A stretch of DNA of 64,000 nucleotides from Selaginella tamariscina (lineage: Eukaryota; Streptophyta; Lycopodiopsida; Selaginellales; Selaginellaceae), in contig PUQB01000239.1 of the NCBI GenBank assembly GCA_003024785.1, forward strand, positions 161,501 to 225,500, written 5' to 3'. Of this stretch, positions 1 through 12,202 are shown in pieces (the first letter of the stretch is position 1; every line of letters starts with the position of its first letter). Position numbers and translations under genes: made by a program. The notes beneath the pieces are model-generated. The model was not told the DNA's origin. It searched no databases and saw only the letters and a program-made list of their open reading frames with translations.

Positions 1-127
1 CTAACTTTACATATATCACATACTCACACGCACACACGAGCACAGGGACAGTCATATGCAGCATATGATCATATATAGACATGTCCACATATGTGCAGAT
101 CATTGTATATAACCTGATAACGTTCTC

Positions 128-128
128 T

Positions 129-163
<35 letters not shown>

Positions 164-186
164 CAGAGAGAGGGAGAGGGAGAGGA
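128..186. repeat. (GT)n(GA)n compound microsatellite
   Basis: A pure GT run passes directly into a GA run, with a GGGAGA tail. The same GT-to-GA junction recurs at 807-843, 9107-9137 and 15919-15955, so the compound motif is a habit of this genome. Confidence 0.9.
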
Positions 187-806
187 TGAAAAATGAACTG
201 TGTATATGTGCCTACGTCAACATAAGAGATCATTATGAGAGTTAGATGGCATAAATATCTAGAGATTAACCTTAGATAAAACATCAAACAGAAACGGAGT
301 ACACGTTCATACACCAGCGTATATTTCAAGTTATCAGTGTATAATATTGAGATATTCATGCCACTAGGTTTCGTGAGTTTAACTTAATACACACACTCCA
401 CGCACACTACTGACCATGGTTTGCCACTTGTGGTAAATCCCAGTAATATCCCGCTTCTTCCACTCATCAAGGTCGAAAATATTCATCCCATAAGCCCATC
501 CACATGCATTGGGAGCAAAATTCCTAGCAATGTGAGGATTGGAGAAGTTCAAGTACTTATCAAACCTATGGAAGCTCGCTCCACACGTTTCCACGGCCCC
601 ATTCACTTTACCCTGTAAGTCTATGCTCCATAGCGGAGTTAAGTCCTTTTGTACCACAATGTCGTCGTCCAGGAACAGTACCTTGCTTAGCTTGGGATAT
701 TTCCGGTAAGTAGAATCTTAAGTGGTTTAGCATTGATAAGTACTTGGGATTCCTATACTTAAGATTCGACGACCCTGTAAATAAACATTATATATAGTAT
801 GTATAC

Positions 807-842
<36 letters not shown>

Positions 843-1110
843 GTTCAACGACTCTGTAATTCATATACACGCACACAGGTATATACATAAAGATATATGT
901 AGACAGAAGTATGCATATAAACAATACGAACATATATAGAGTATAGAAGCATAATACAAACACGTATTCACAAACGTACATATAAACATATATACGAATA
1001 TACCGTGTCATACCATAAAATATAAAATATAACCACTGGTATATATGGAATATAAGCACACATACATAATATATGTATGTTTCCGCTCATTAGAAATTAA
1101 TTATTGTTCG

Positions 1111-1182
1111 GCTTAATTAGTTTAGTTGGTCAGACAGTATGGCTATTAATCAGAGGTCAGAAGTTCAAACTTCTCTTAATCG
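1111..1182 (+). pseudogene. Degenerate tRNA-Asn-like sequence (tRNA relic or SINE head)
   Basis: About 72 bases inside the long GAUT intron align by eye with plant tRNA-Asn(GUU). There is an A-box-like stretch TAGTTTAGTTGGTCAGA, an anticodon arm TGGCTATTAATCA and a B-box-like AAGTTCAAACTTC. The anticodon position reads ATT instead of GTT, and most differences are C-to-T or G-to-A, the usual decay of methylated DNA. The acceptor stem no longer pairs well, so it is unlikely to be functional. It could also be the head of a tRNA-derived SINE; no clear SINE body is seen. Confidence 0.5.
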
Positions 1183-4100
1183 TTATGTCTTGCAAGCTAA
1201 ACTACATAACGCGCACGCAGGTAAAACATATTTGTTCATCTTTATGTACTTTTATGTGATACATAAAAATGAACAAATAAAGATTATATCTCTATATCTT
1301 TATGTGAGAAATGCAACATGTGAAATGTAACAATGAAACAGATGTCAATGTATATACATACGCATCACTCCCTCCCTCCCTCTCTCTCATTGCTATGTAC
1401 ACATGAGCTTCACTGAACTTATATAAAACTTGTGAAAAAAAATAAAAAAATACTACGCTTTATTTATATATATGACTTTTATAGTTAACGGGTAAGCACG
1501 TGAAGTTTATCCATAGGCTAGCCTTAAGAAATGAAACTAAGAATAAAGCAATGAGAAACATCTTTGTTTATACACACACCAAAGTTATGAAAAGAGAACA
1601 AAAAAGTGAAAAAGAAAATATATACCAAGTTTATTCATCTTCAACGTCATGGCATATAGTGTCTTAAAAGCGACATGTTCTTTCATATACATGAGCAAAT
1701 ATTTGTAAGGACGTGGTCTGATACCTACAATACACACACACACATACATACACACGGATATACTGTTTTATATTGTACACCTATGTATGTTATATTGTAT
1801 GAAATTATAAGCACACAGAGTAGCCAGAGGGTGTTAACGACAAAGCCCTCTATACATGTAGTATATACATGTAACATGTCCTACAGCGAAACTGAAGGTA
1901 GTTATAACTTCAAAACAAAAGCCAATGAGAAAAATATTTGTTTACACATCCCGTAAACTTAATGCAAAACAAATGACAAGTGAACGCGTACGCCAAACAC
2001 ATGAAGAGAGAAATATATAAAATATCCATGAACTTTATAGTTGACGAGTAAGCAGGTTATGCATCTTCAAAGTGATGTCATATGGTTTCTTAAAAGTAAT
2101 GAAATGTAAGTATCGATGACAGTCAAGGTATAACAGCACCGACTATATAATTTTATAATAATAAATGTACACACGTGTATGCATGCATTTGTATATACTA
2201 TAGATATTCCGCCTGTGTGTGATATTTACCAGAATTGATGCTTGTAGACTGTTCCTGTTTGAAGTAATATTCCCTCATTGCAGAAGACTCCAACTGCCGA
2301 AGCACGGGACAATATGAAGAGTTTAGCCACTTAAAGTCGTCAATTTCTCTACGAAGATGGTTGCGTTTCCCGGTGGGTTATCCAGAAACCACATCTTCAT
2401 TGCTCCATAATTTAATTTGTCCGTACAAGGTGGAACACATGCTTCTCCGGTTCCTACAAAAAACCACACAAATTAATCATTACACACACACACACACATA
2501 TATAGCGAGAGAGGGAAAGCAATTTATGGTATATAACCTTTGCGTGGATTACTGTGGAGTTAACACGACTGCTGTGGCAAGTACGTTGTCTGAAAACAAG
2601 GTATAGTGATACAAACTATCATCGTCAAGCTTGTCCTGGTTAGGAAAATCACGTTGGTCTTCAGGAAGTGTATAATACTGCACACTGAGCCGTTGGGAGA
2701 GACAATGTAGACCTATTATGCATAAGTAACAATAGATAAGTATTCATTCTAATTGATATGAATATAATCATGTTTTTGGTATATACAGGGCATTATCTAT
2801 AAATATAATTTACAAAAAAATCCAAAAAAGATTAAACAACTCGACAATTTTAGTATAAATAATGTAAAAATGAAAGAAATCTGTGTTGTGTGTGTGAGAG
2901 AGAGAAGGGGGAAGGGGGGGGGGGGAGAGAGATTAAACACAAAGCACAGCCATATCTACCATATATATGCGGACGTATATATTATAAATACGCTATTCAA
3001 CAAGTCTATTTTAATGATGATGTTAACGATATACCTTTGGGCATGGTTTTAGCAGCAAGTTGACTAAGGAAGACGCTTTGCTTCCTTAGCGTACGTGCAT
3101 AATCCTCGGCTCCTTGTAGCATTGCACGTAGGCCCTTAACCACATTATTGCAATCCCAGTTTTGGTTTTTTGCTCTTGTTAATGTTTGTCCCATTGCTCT
3201 TATCTTCTCTGGAGCACTGTAAAATTAAACTATTAATATTTGCTTTGAACAAAGCATCCAATAGTATAATTGATAAGCAAAAGGAAGCTTTACTAGAGTA
3301 GAATTTAATCCACGTATGCAGAGATACTTGTATATACGTGTGGATATCTATATATATCAGGAATATATTATGCTCCACTAGAGGCCATGCTAGTAAGGAA
3401 CAGACTGTTAAGCAAACACGCACTCATGCGCACAGACACACGCGCGCACACACACCTGCGAGGGAGCTCTGAGTCTACGTTTGATTCACCAACAACACGC
3501 TCGCTTTCTCGGAGTCGAAGTCTTAATTCACGTAATAATCTCTGATTACTACGAGCTTGAGCAACACCAATGTACGCTCTCGCCATTATAATCTGATCAC
3601 GTATCAATCTCACCATTGAGTCCGTGTTCTCATTCTCATCACGTCTCCACACGCTGTACTTCCCAAGTATACTGTTGTCTACTTCCTTAGAGCGTTTAAT
3701 AGCCTCATTTTCCAGATTTGTCTTCTCCTCTTCATCCTGCTGTAGAAGCTCTGTAAGCCTTTTTTCATGCCTACGTTCTCTCATTTGCTGCATTCAGAAC
3801 AATGCATTTGACCATGCAAAGTAATGCTGAGGCAAAACTTAGTAATCTGTGTTATAACATACATACTTTAAAGAATAAGGTTGTGTGTAATGTGCACATG
3901 CAATATATACAGCGGAATTATGTGTGTTCTCAATGTACACATACAGACACGCTATACACATGTGCATGCGAACGCGTTTTTGTGTATGCTTGACAACAAT
4001 ATTGTAAGGTTCCTAGAGCATTTAGCTTTAGTTTAAAAAAAGAACAAAAGAAAAATTAGCTATTGGTTCAGTGGTTTAATACATAAATTTTGTTGGTTGC

Positions 4101-4948
4101 TTAGGTAAAGATCACTCAAGTTTCCAAACTTAAAAGACAGTTATAATGATTTTGAAGTTCTACATCCCACGTAACTACATAATACAAGGTACGTACATCC
4201 TTAAGAATGTGTATATATATTGCATGAACACACACACATACACACAGTCACACACGTTGAACTATCTTTATATAGAAGATGCTCGATTGTACAATGTGTT
4301 CCATTAATTTAAAGAAACATAAAATGTATGATCCTAATATATAGGAAACCCGAGGTCGTCTATTGAATTTTAAACATGTAATAAGATAAATGATATTTCG
4401 CAAACAGTCATAATATGTACTCTATATATGTGTATGGATTAAGCTTACCTTTCTAAGTGCTACTGCTGGATCAGTCTGCTCTTGAGAATCGATAGTGTTT
4501 TCATGCGGCTTTTCATCAGTTTCTGTTCTTGCTCGGGTTCGTTTTTAACAACGTCCTGTTCTTGCTGCTGAACTTTTTCTTCAATCACATTGTCCTACAA
4601 GACAGCTGCATATAAAGCTCAAATGCATAATGTATGTGTATGTGTGTGTACGCATTTACACATAAATTATGTGTGTCTGTGCGCAATGTTTTCATTGTAA
4701 CATAACTCACCTTTTTTGCAAACTCCTGTTCTGAATTCTCTTTTACTAATGCAGATGACTGAGATTCTTGAGAATTTGCAATAATCACATCCAACACCTG
4801 CATACAGTATATTAATAACCTATCTCCATCGAGCCGTGGTTACCTCTTTGGGAAATAATCTCTCCACGTTATGCACCACGTTTGTACTGTGCCCGTTATT
4901 GTATTGATCCTGCCCACAATGAAATACCATTAATATATACAGCATTTT

Positions 4949-4963
4949 ATGTGTGTGTGTGTG

Positions 4964-5010
<47 letters not shown>

Positions 5011-5011
5011 G
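4949..5011. repeat. (GT)n-(CA)n-(AT)n palindromic microsatellite
   Basis: A GT run followed at once by a long CA run and then AT repeats, in an intron of the GAUT-like gene. The GT and CA arms are complementary and could fold into a hairpin in RNA or single-stranded DNA. Confidence 0.9.
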
Positions 5012-5384
5012 ACATCGTATATATAGACAGATGTTATATATAGTTTCACCCGACAGTTATTTAGTTGGTGAGTTTCAAGAACACAAATAGCAATATGAAC
5101 CACTTACAATTTTGGTCTGTAACGAATCCGGAAGCTCACCCCGGCCTGTTAACTCAAAAATTAAAGATAAACAAACTGAAAGTTAAAGATCTAAACACAC
5201 TTACCAATGAAGATCGCGATTCGGGGAGCCAGGAAAATGAGAGGAGTGATCATAGAAAATGCAAGCAATGCTACAACCGAGATCCGTAGCTTCTCATTCG
5301 TGAACCGGTGTTCTTTCCTCGGCCTCATGATTCAGACTCTACCCTAATGCAAAACTGAGATCTTTGACAAGAACTCGTAATCTC

Positions 5385-5905
5385 CAGCTACAGATCCGTG
5401 AGAAAATGTCGATATTTCCTGTTCTTGTTTATTGAGCAATCAGAGCCGGAATAATGCTCCTGGAAAGGATTATCGAGAAAACCTGCTTCTTGAAAGAAAT
5501 CCAGAGCTGGAGAAAACCTGCTGCCGCTCGAAAATATGCAGATTTTGAGTAATCCAGTGCCGAAATGCCAATCTTCGTAAGAAAATCCTGTTTTTGCTGA
5601 AAGAATCGAGACCTTTGGAAGGGGAAAAATTATTTTCTGGACTGCCGCTCAAAGACTCGCCAATTCGAGCAATACAAAAGCGACGATCTTTGCATAGAAA
5701 AAAGCCTGTTTTCTTGCAGAAATCCGGAGAAAATCATGAAAATCTACCAATTTCATGCAATGAGGAACTTTCAAGGATTATAGACAGGGTTAAGCGCCAA
5801 AAACAGACCCTACCTCACAGAGTTCTGCTGAGAGATTCCTAGGTGCTAGCATTTCCGCCTTCTTCTTCGTCCCCGTCTCATTCTAGCCCTAACCTTATTC
5901 GTTGA
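5385..5905 (-). promoter_or_regulatory. Likely 5' leader and promoter of the GAUT1-like gene, with degenerate internal repeats
   Basis: Upstream of the GAUT start, GC content rises and a phrase like GAGAAAACCTGCT(T/G)C recurs with variation near 5400, 5475, 5510, 5580 and 5700, suggesting old short duplications. A TAGCCCTAACC telo-box-like motif lies at about 5884. No TATA box or transcription start can be fixed by eye. Confidence 0.35.
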
Positions 5906-7382
5906 GTAGCTATTACACTGTCTGCCATAGCCCCTGTAATAAAAGCATATTCCTAGTTTGGCCTTAGTATATTCTATGAATACTTAATAATTGAATAACA
6001 ACTGCTGCATTAATGTCTTACATTATTTATAATTATGTTTAAAAATTATCAATGCGAATTTCTCATTTTTAAAATTCCTGTTTTAAAATGATTAAAATTA
6101 CCTAATTTTCGAAATTTTCAAATGTGTCTAAATCATTTGAACAACTCACGACACCCACAACACACGCACACGAGGCAGAAGCTCCGGCCCGGCGGAAACG
6201 AAACCGTCTGACATTTCCAATTCAATAACATAAACATTACGTATTGTGTTGATAGAAACGGAACTCTGGACATGATCTGTTTGGTGGAAACACATAAGCA
6301 TGACAACTATAGTCTTGAACTTAAATCTATATTCTATGTGAAATCCAAAGGTAGGGAGGCATTGAAGTGTATACAAAAGAGTTTATAATCATGGTCGTCG
6401 TACTGAAAGAAATGATAAGAGGGGTATGTTCCTATCATCTAGATTATAATAAAAAGGCTACAAAGATGTTGTACTACATGTATGTTATTTTCCACCACCA
6501 TGGGTACAATAAAAAGATTTTCCCTTGAACGTTACAGGGGATAAGAAGGATGAATGTGAAACCTTAACAGTCCAATAGTAAATGTACAAATAGAAGAATC
6601 CACAAGAGAATATGTGGAGGAGAGGGCAGGATAAAATTCTTAAATTTTTAATTTTTTAAAAAATGTTCCTTTATGAACCTTTATATTGGTCTTTTATACT
6701 TTAACTTTTTTTTATTATAATCTTTTTTACTTAATTGAGATGAAGTAAAGTAAAGTGTAAGGGATTAACTTTCCTTGCATGTAAATAGAAGTTCACTTTA
6801 AACAATCAATATCGGCATTAACAGTTTGATTATTTACACACACACATGTATGTATATATATATACAGATATATGTGTGTGTGTACACACACACACACATC
6901 ATAATACAATTAGAAAAATGATATATATGAAATTTATCTTATGTCCATATATAATTCTGAAGTTTCAAAATTATATTTTTCTTCTTCAAAATTCAATTTA
7001 AATTTTCATGTACTTTAATAGAATATAAAGTAACTCATATTTATATTTATATTTAATTTATATTTAAATTTATATTTTATAATTCAGAGTATTTAATTTC
7101 AAAAACACAATGAATTAAACATATTTATTGCAATATAATATATTTACAAGATTATGCCAGCTACTAACATTTATTTATTTATATGTGTGTGTGTGAAGTC
7201 CGTGCGTCTTTATTTACGTCGTATACCCTTGTGTAATGTATGTTAAAAAAAAATGTATTGTGTGTATGTGTATATTTATTGTATGCATGTACATGTGTAC
7301 ATATGTATAAAATATCTACATATATATATACACACACTCACATATACAAAACACACACACACACACATATAATCAATATAGG

Positions 7383-7425
<43 letters not shown>

Positions 7426-8548
7426 ACGTTTGCCTGTGTGCAGATATACATTAAATGTTTATATACATGAGTCTAAAGATGTTGTTTTGTATATCCAAAT
7501 ATCTACGTTTGTATATAAACCACACACACACACAACACACACATATAGATGTCGTAATTTTCAAATACTACCATTCATTCTAATAAGGCTAGTTATACAA
7601 TATACATAAAAGGTTCGTACAAACGAAAGTTTATAAAGCTATTTAGTTATAGTTTATTTGTTATTAGTTATTTAATAAGCTATTAGTTATAGTTTATTTC
7701 TTGAACCATTTATAATTGAATATTATTAACTCTTTTAACTATTAGCATATTACAACTTCACACACAGTCAAAACGTTAGAGTTTATAAATATTGATTAAT
7801 AATTAAATATATATTTACTTTAGGCTAGTTGTTAATAGTAAAAACTCAAGAAGTTACGTTTAATTTACCAATATTAGAAAAAAAAAACCAGTAAAGTTTA
7901 AAATGTTATATATTGAATTAAAAATAGTAAAATTTAATATATTAGTTTAATTTTGTATTATTGAGTTATTATTTATAATTATAAAATTATGAAAAAAAGA
8001 GTTAAAATCTAAATTTGTCGATATATTCATGCACATGCATGCAAACACATAACAAATGATAACATCTTTTCTTTTAATATAAAGTGGTTTTATTGAAAAT
8101 AAAATCAAAACAAAATACTAGTTTATATTAACATGATCATCAAACCATAATAAACTATTTAAAAATATTTTAATGGTTAAAATTCATTATTAATAATATC
8201 GAATTTTCATATAACTTTGAAATATGTTATTTTCAAAAAATTTAAACTTCTTTAAACTTGTAATTGAAATGATATTAATAGTTATTCACTATTATAAAGA
8301 TTAAAGGTTTAAATAAAGCACAAATTTAAAATATATCCCAAACCAAAAATACTTTTAATATAAATACATAAACTATATTGCTCTCAGACATATAAATTTT
8401 AATATTAAAAATATTGTATAAAATAAAATTTTAAAAATATTTTAAGTGCACCTACAACACAAAATAAACTCTATTCACACGTTGAAAAATATGTTTAGTA
8501 TACGTATCGCCACGTAGGTATATATTTCCATGTCATAAGGAAAAGAAT
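5906..8548. other. AT-rich intergenic DNA, no gene seen
   Basis: Between the divergent GAUT-like and 8.5-kb genes. Very AT-rich, with GT/CA tracts near 6835-6900 and 7340-7366 and a pure AT run at about 7385-7425. No open frame with coding character was found on either strand. Confidence 0.6.
7385..7425. repeat. (AT)n microsatellite
   Basis: About 20 uninterrupted AT units, self-complementary and able to extrude as a cruciform. It sits just after a CA tract in intergenic DNA. Confidence 0.9.
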
Positions 8549-10845
8549 ATGCGCTCTGAATATTCCATTAGGGGCAAAGGAATGGCTCCGGGAGCAGCAG
8601 CGTCTCGGCTCAAGCGGAAGACGGATGAGACGCTGGAAAGCCGTCTACAATCGATACAAAGGGAACTAGCTGCTGTCCGTGCACGGATTGATTCGTCCAA
8701 ATCCCTCAAATCCCCTCAATCCCTCAGGTTCATGCCGATTCTGATCACATACATACACACATATAGCTTTCTTACATTCTGTCTTTCCAGAATCGTCATC
8801 CATCAATACAGCCTATCGAGCTTTCTGAGGTAACCGATTTATATATCTACACAATAAGTGGGAAATACTACTGCCGGTTTTCCAGAGTGATGATCAACCA
8901 ACAGACTGTGGCGAACCAAGCGTCCAGAACAATACTTCCAAGGTAATATACACATACTTTCTATGTATGTGTATATTATCTCTCACACACACACACAGAC
9001 TCTCTCTCTTTCTCTCTCACACACACAGACTCTCTCTCTCTCTCTCTCTCTGTCACACACACACGCACACACTTGTTCTCTCCAGACCTTTAAGATGTTA
9101 TTTAATGGTGTGTGTGTGTGAGAGAGAGAGAGAGAGTCATAACATGAAAAGTTGGGCGCATTTTCAGGCTGATGATGATCAACCAGGTGATCGACCAAAT
9201 ATCCAGAACAATACTTCTCAGGTAGAAATATTTTTCATACTGTTTATCTGCTTCTCTTTTTGTTTGTGTACATACGTAACTACATACATATACGTTCACC
9301 AAATATACATTATGGCGTGCGGGTGTGAATGTATGTGCGTGAGTGCGTTGCATTCATGTTTTGCGTATTCACTTACTAATGCAGTTAGATATAAAGATTT
9401 GTAGAACAAATATTAATAGCTCCCTTACTACTGAGCACCCTGCAGCTGCTCCTAAGGTAATCTCTCTCTCTCTCTCAGACACACACACACACACACACGG
9501 TAAAAATTCTATACTTAACATGAAAATATGTCGACATGTATTTATACAGATGCTCACTACCCCTTGGGTGCCTGTGTGTGTCTTACACACATCTCCATGC
9601 ATAAGTATATATACGACACATTAAGTGTGTATATTAGGATTTTGGTCAGCAATCATACATAATGTGAAACTTAGAGGCGCTACCCATAGTTATATATACA
9701 CATTACGTGGACGTATACTTAAACTAGCTAATGCTTTGTTCTTTGCAGAATGGAAGCCCTATAAAGGAAATTATCGACTTAGATCCCGATGTTCCAGTTC
9801 CAAAGGTCAGACAATATATATTATATAGCAATGATGATGCATATATACTTTATATTATAATATAATGCAAATTATAATGTTACGCACTAAAACATACATT
9901 ACATAGTAATGTGATATAATACCCTGAGTATTATATTATATACTATGATATAGTTGAACATAATTTTATACGGCGTTTATACAGAATCTCATACGCAATT
10001 TTGTGAGCGTATTCTATCCCGTGTTGAAGGATATACCTGACTGGGTATCTGGAGCATGTCAAAAGTTTGAAGGCGACAGTGTACGACTCTGTACTAGCTG
10101 TGATTCACTTTGCGAGTGGATTTACTTCCTGGTTGAAAACTCTAAGTACGTACAGCTATTTTCTTATATATAATCCTGGTTTGTGTGTGCGCGCGCTAAA
10201 AAAACTTCAATATTTCTTGACACAGTGTCTAAATGTAGTGAAAAGCTTGACTTGTTCTCACTGTTTCTTTAACACATCCTGATATCATCAGTGTCCTTGG
10301 TATATATGTTGATTTAGATACTCTTATACGTGCTATTATTATTTTATCAACACATTCACGAGTGTAGTGTTAATATATATTTCTGTTCATCTTTTAGTAC
10401 TTCATTGTTCTTACTTTTCCCCGTTTTTGTCTTTAACACATACACACACTTAATCTATGTTATACACACACCACGTCTTTGTGGAGCTATCTGACATATG
10501 TTTAAACCTATCTCTCTCTCATGTATAAGCTAATTTTACTCCAAAACTCTGCCTTACCAAAATGACACTCTTCTCACTTATGTATACATTCGTATAAATA
10601 TAAGTGCGTACACACACGTCCACGTGTGTATTAGGACCGTTTCTGCATTAGAGAGAGAGAGAGAGGTGTGTTAAACTGTTGCTAATGTGAAATAATGCAG
10701 GGAAACTAAGGAGTTGTGTGCACCTTGTGTGGTAGCACAAGGATACAGGGATTCAGCAAAGACGTTTATAAGGGAAGGCGTGATTGAGTATCTTAACGCA
10801 CTAAATTCTACGGCCTTGGGTTTGTTTCCGGATGGACAGGCTTAA
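8549..10845 (+). CDS. Unrecognised eight-exon gene: coiled-coil-like N-terminus, duplicated exon, C-terminal CxxC pairs
   Basis: Family not recognised. Exons by eye: 8549-8727, 8791-8829, 8886-8942, 9168-9221, 9405-9456, 9749-9805, 9985-10145, 10701-10845, all GT/AG. They join in one frame of about 247 residues; an in-frame ATG at 8582 is an alternative start. Exon 1 is charged and helix-prone (LESRLQSIQRELAAVRARID). Exons 3 and 4 are near copies of each other. Exon 6 encodes IKEIIDLDPDVPVPK, where a hydrophobic patch followed by acids resembles a SUMO-interacting motif. The last two exons give FYPVLKDIPDWV, a CTSCDSLC cluster and an LCAPC pair, which could bind zinc. Exons 2-4 are multiples of three. 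Another frame reads QPIELSESDDQPTDCGEP and would join exon 6 if exon 5 were skipped, but that needs a shift in exon 1. Both readings stay open. Confidence 0.55.
8978..9075. repeat. Alternating (CT)n/(CA)n microsatellite block in an intron
   Basis: Three alternations of CT and CA runs within 100 bases, between the two duplicated exons of the 8.5-kb gene. On the minus strand the same bases are GT/GA. Confidence 0.9.
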
Positions 10846-11372
10846 GAGTGAGCCGAACTGTCAAGGTTCGGGCTTTTATACAATTTTTACTAGCTAACTT
10901 GTGAATATTTGACCAGTTATTTAATCACTTGAAATCGGTGTTAACACAGTTCTCTCTTCCGTGTACAATATATGTGTGTGTGTGTGTGTTACACACGTGT
11001 AAACACATACAATATATTTACCCACTACATCACAACGCACATATGGTATGCATATATGTGCGTACACACATATTGTTGTATGTGGAATATATTGCATATG
11101 GATGGTACATGATATAAATCTCTGTACATTTGTGCTTAGTAAAGAATTACTTAAGGTGCACACACGCAACACACACATATATCATACTATTATGTATGTG
11201 CGTTCATCTGTGTTAATGCATATACATGCATTAGACGTGTAGAGTATATGTAGAAATGTTATAGACACACATATATACACAAGTTAAGGAGGATTTGCTG
11301 TCATATGTATGTACAATGTAAAATTTCCGAATATGCCACGTATTTCCCAATGAATCTAGGGGTTTAGGGCTC
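10846..11372. other. Intergenic spacer before PARN
   Basis: Spacer between the stop at 10845 and the telo-box. It holds short GT/CA tracts (10973-11000) and no convincing coding frame. It probably contains the 3' end of the upstream gene and the PARN promoter. Confidence 0.5.
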
Positions 11373-11395
11373 ATGTTTAGGGTTTAGGGTTTAGC
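11373..11395 (+). promoter_or_regulatory. Telo-box cluster in the PARN 5' leader
   Basis: Tandem TTTAGGG units lie directly before the PARN ATG, with another GGTTTAGGGC at 11360-11370. The plant telo-box (AAACCCTAA on the other strand) is known from promoters and leaders of translation- and RNA-related genes, where telobox-binding factors and Myb-type repeat proteins bind. The function here is inferred from that precedent. Confidence 0.6.
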
Positions 11396-11396
11396 A

Positions 11397-12171
11397 ATGG
11401 CATTGTCGCTTCGCCGTTTAGGCGGCGTGCGGCTGTGCAGCACGGATTCATCCGCAATCACGCGGAAGAACTTCGAAGCTACACTGAAGCAGCTCAGATC
11501 GCACCTGCGACAGTCGGAATTTGTGGCCATCGATTTGGAGATGTCCGGAATGCACAGCTCGCCATGGCGTCGAAGTATGGAACTCGATACGATCGAAACA
11601 AGGTATGAATGTAAATGAGCTATAATGTGTAGAAAAACACCAGACCATCCATATTATGTATATGATTTTTGTCGTAAACTTTCACATTATGTAAAATGCA
11701 CCCGACATGTATATGTATGCATATATTTATGACCAGGTACCACAATGTGCGTGATTCAGCAGAGAAGTTCTCCGTTTTCCAGTGCGGGATTTGCCTCTTC
11801 CGTTATATTTCTTCTCACAACAAATTTATTGCCTATCCGTAAGTATGGCCCCATACACACGTGCAGGCGTGTGTGTGTTCGTGCATATCTAAATTAAAGT
11901 GCGGTTATATGTATGCTATAACCTTTCTTGTTTAATGAAATATGTGAAATGCTAATGCTAACTTGAGTATGCATTTCAATGTTAGTATAAGGACACACAC
12001 AGAGGCGTGTGTATGTATTATTTGTACATCTTCTTTTATTTCTAGGTACAACTTTTACTTGTTCCCTCGGAACGAGCTCTCTCTTGAGCGCGATTTTTTG
12101 TGCCAGACATCCTCTTTGGAGTTCTTAGCGAAGCATAAGTTCGATTTCAATGCGTGTATATACAATGGTAG

Positions 12172-12202
<31 letters not shown>

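Larger units (their letters stand above)
415..5328 (-). pseudogene. GAUT1: GAUT1-like homogalacturonan alpha-1,4-galacturonosyltransferase (GT8), 3'-truncated by window edge, frame-broken
   Basis: Spliced minus-strand gene. Exons by eye, 5' to 3': 5328-5205, 5145-5108, 4909-4844, 4797-4711, 4594-4449, 3787-3456, 3216-3035, 2712-2538, 2453-2230, 774-415, all with GT/AG borders. Exon 1 encodes a short basic N-terminus and one membrane anchor, the type II Golgi topology of the family. Later exons hold GAUT1-type blocks: SVWRRDENENTDSMVRLIRD, LAAKTMPKG, the DDD metal-binding motif in VLFLDDDIVVQKDLTPLW, and ACGWAYGMNIFDLDEWKKRD. The last exon ends at HKWQTM; the C-terminal exon must lie beyond position 1. 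The family makes pectin backbone in the Golgi. Exon lengths and conserved frames imply small losses: one base in 4594-4449 (near 4520), one in 2712-2538 (near 2562), two single bases in 2453-2230 (near 2428 and 2349), and two bases near 703. Exons 1-4, 3787-3456 and 3216-3035 are in frame. It is either a young pseudogene or an intact gene with assembly indels. Confidence 0.85.

Noticed and set aside
4060-4135. Second tRNA-like stretch with GGTTCAGTGGTTTAATAC and a CAAGTTTCCAAACTT segment
   Set aside because: Only loose resemblance to A and B boxes, with no plausible anticodon arm or acceptor stem.
8967-9404. Long plus- and minus-strand open frames across the CT/CA block
   Set aside because: They are translations of microsatellites (Ser-Leu, His-Thr and Cys-Val runs) lying in introns of the 8.5-kb gene.
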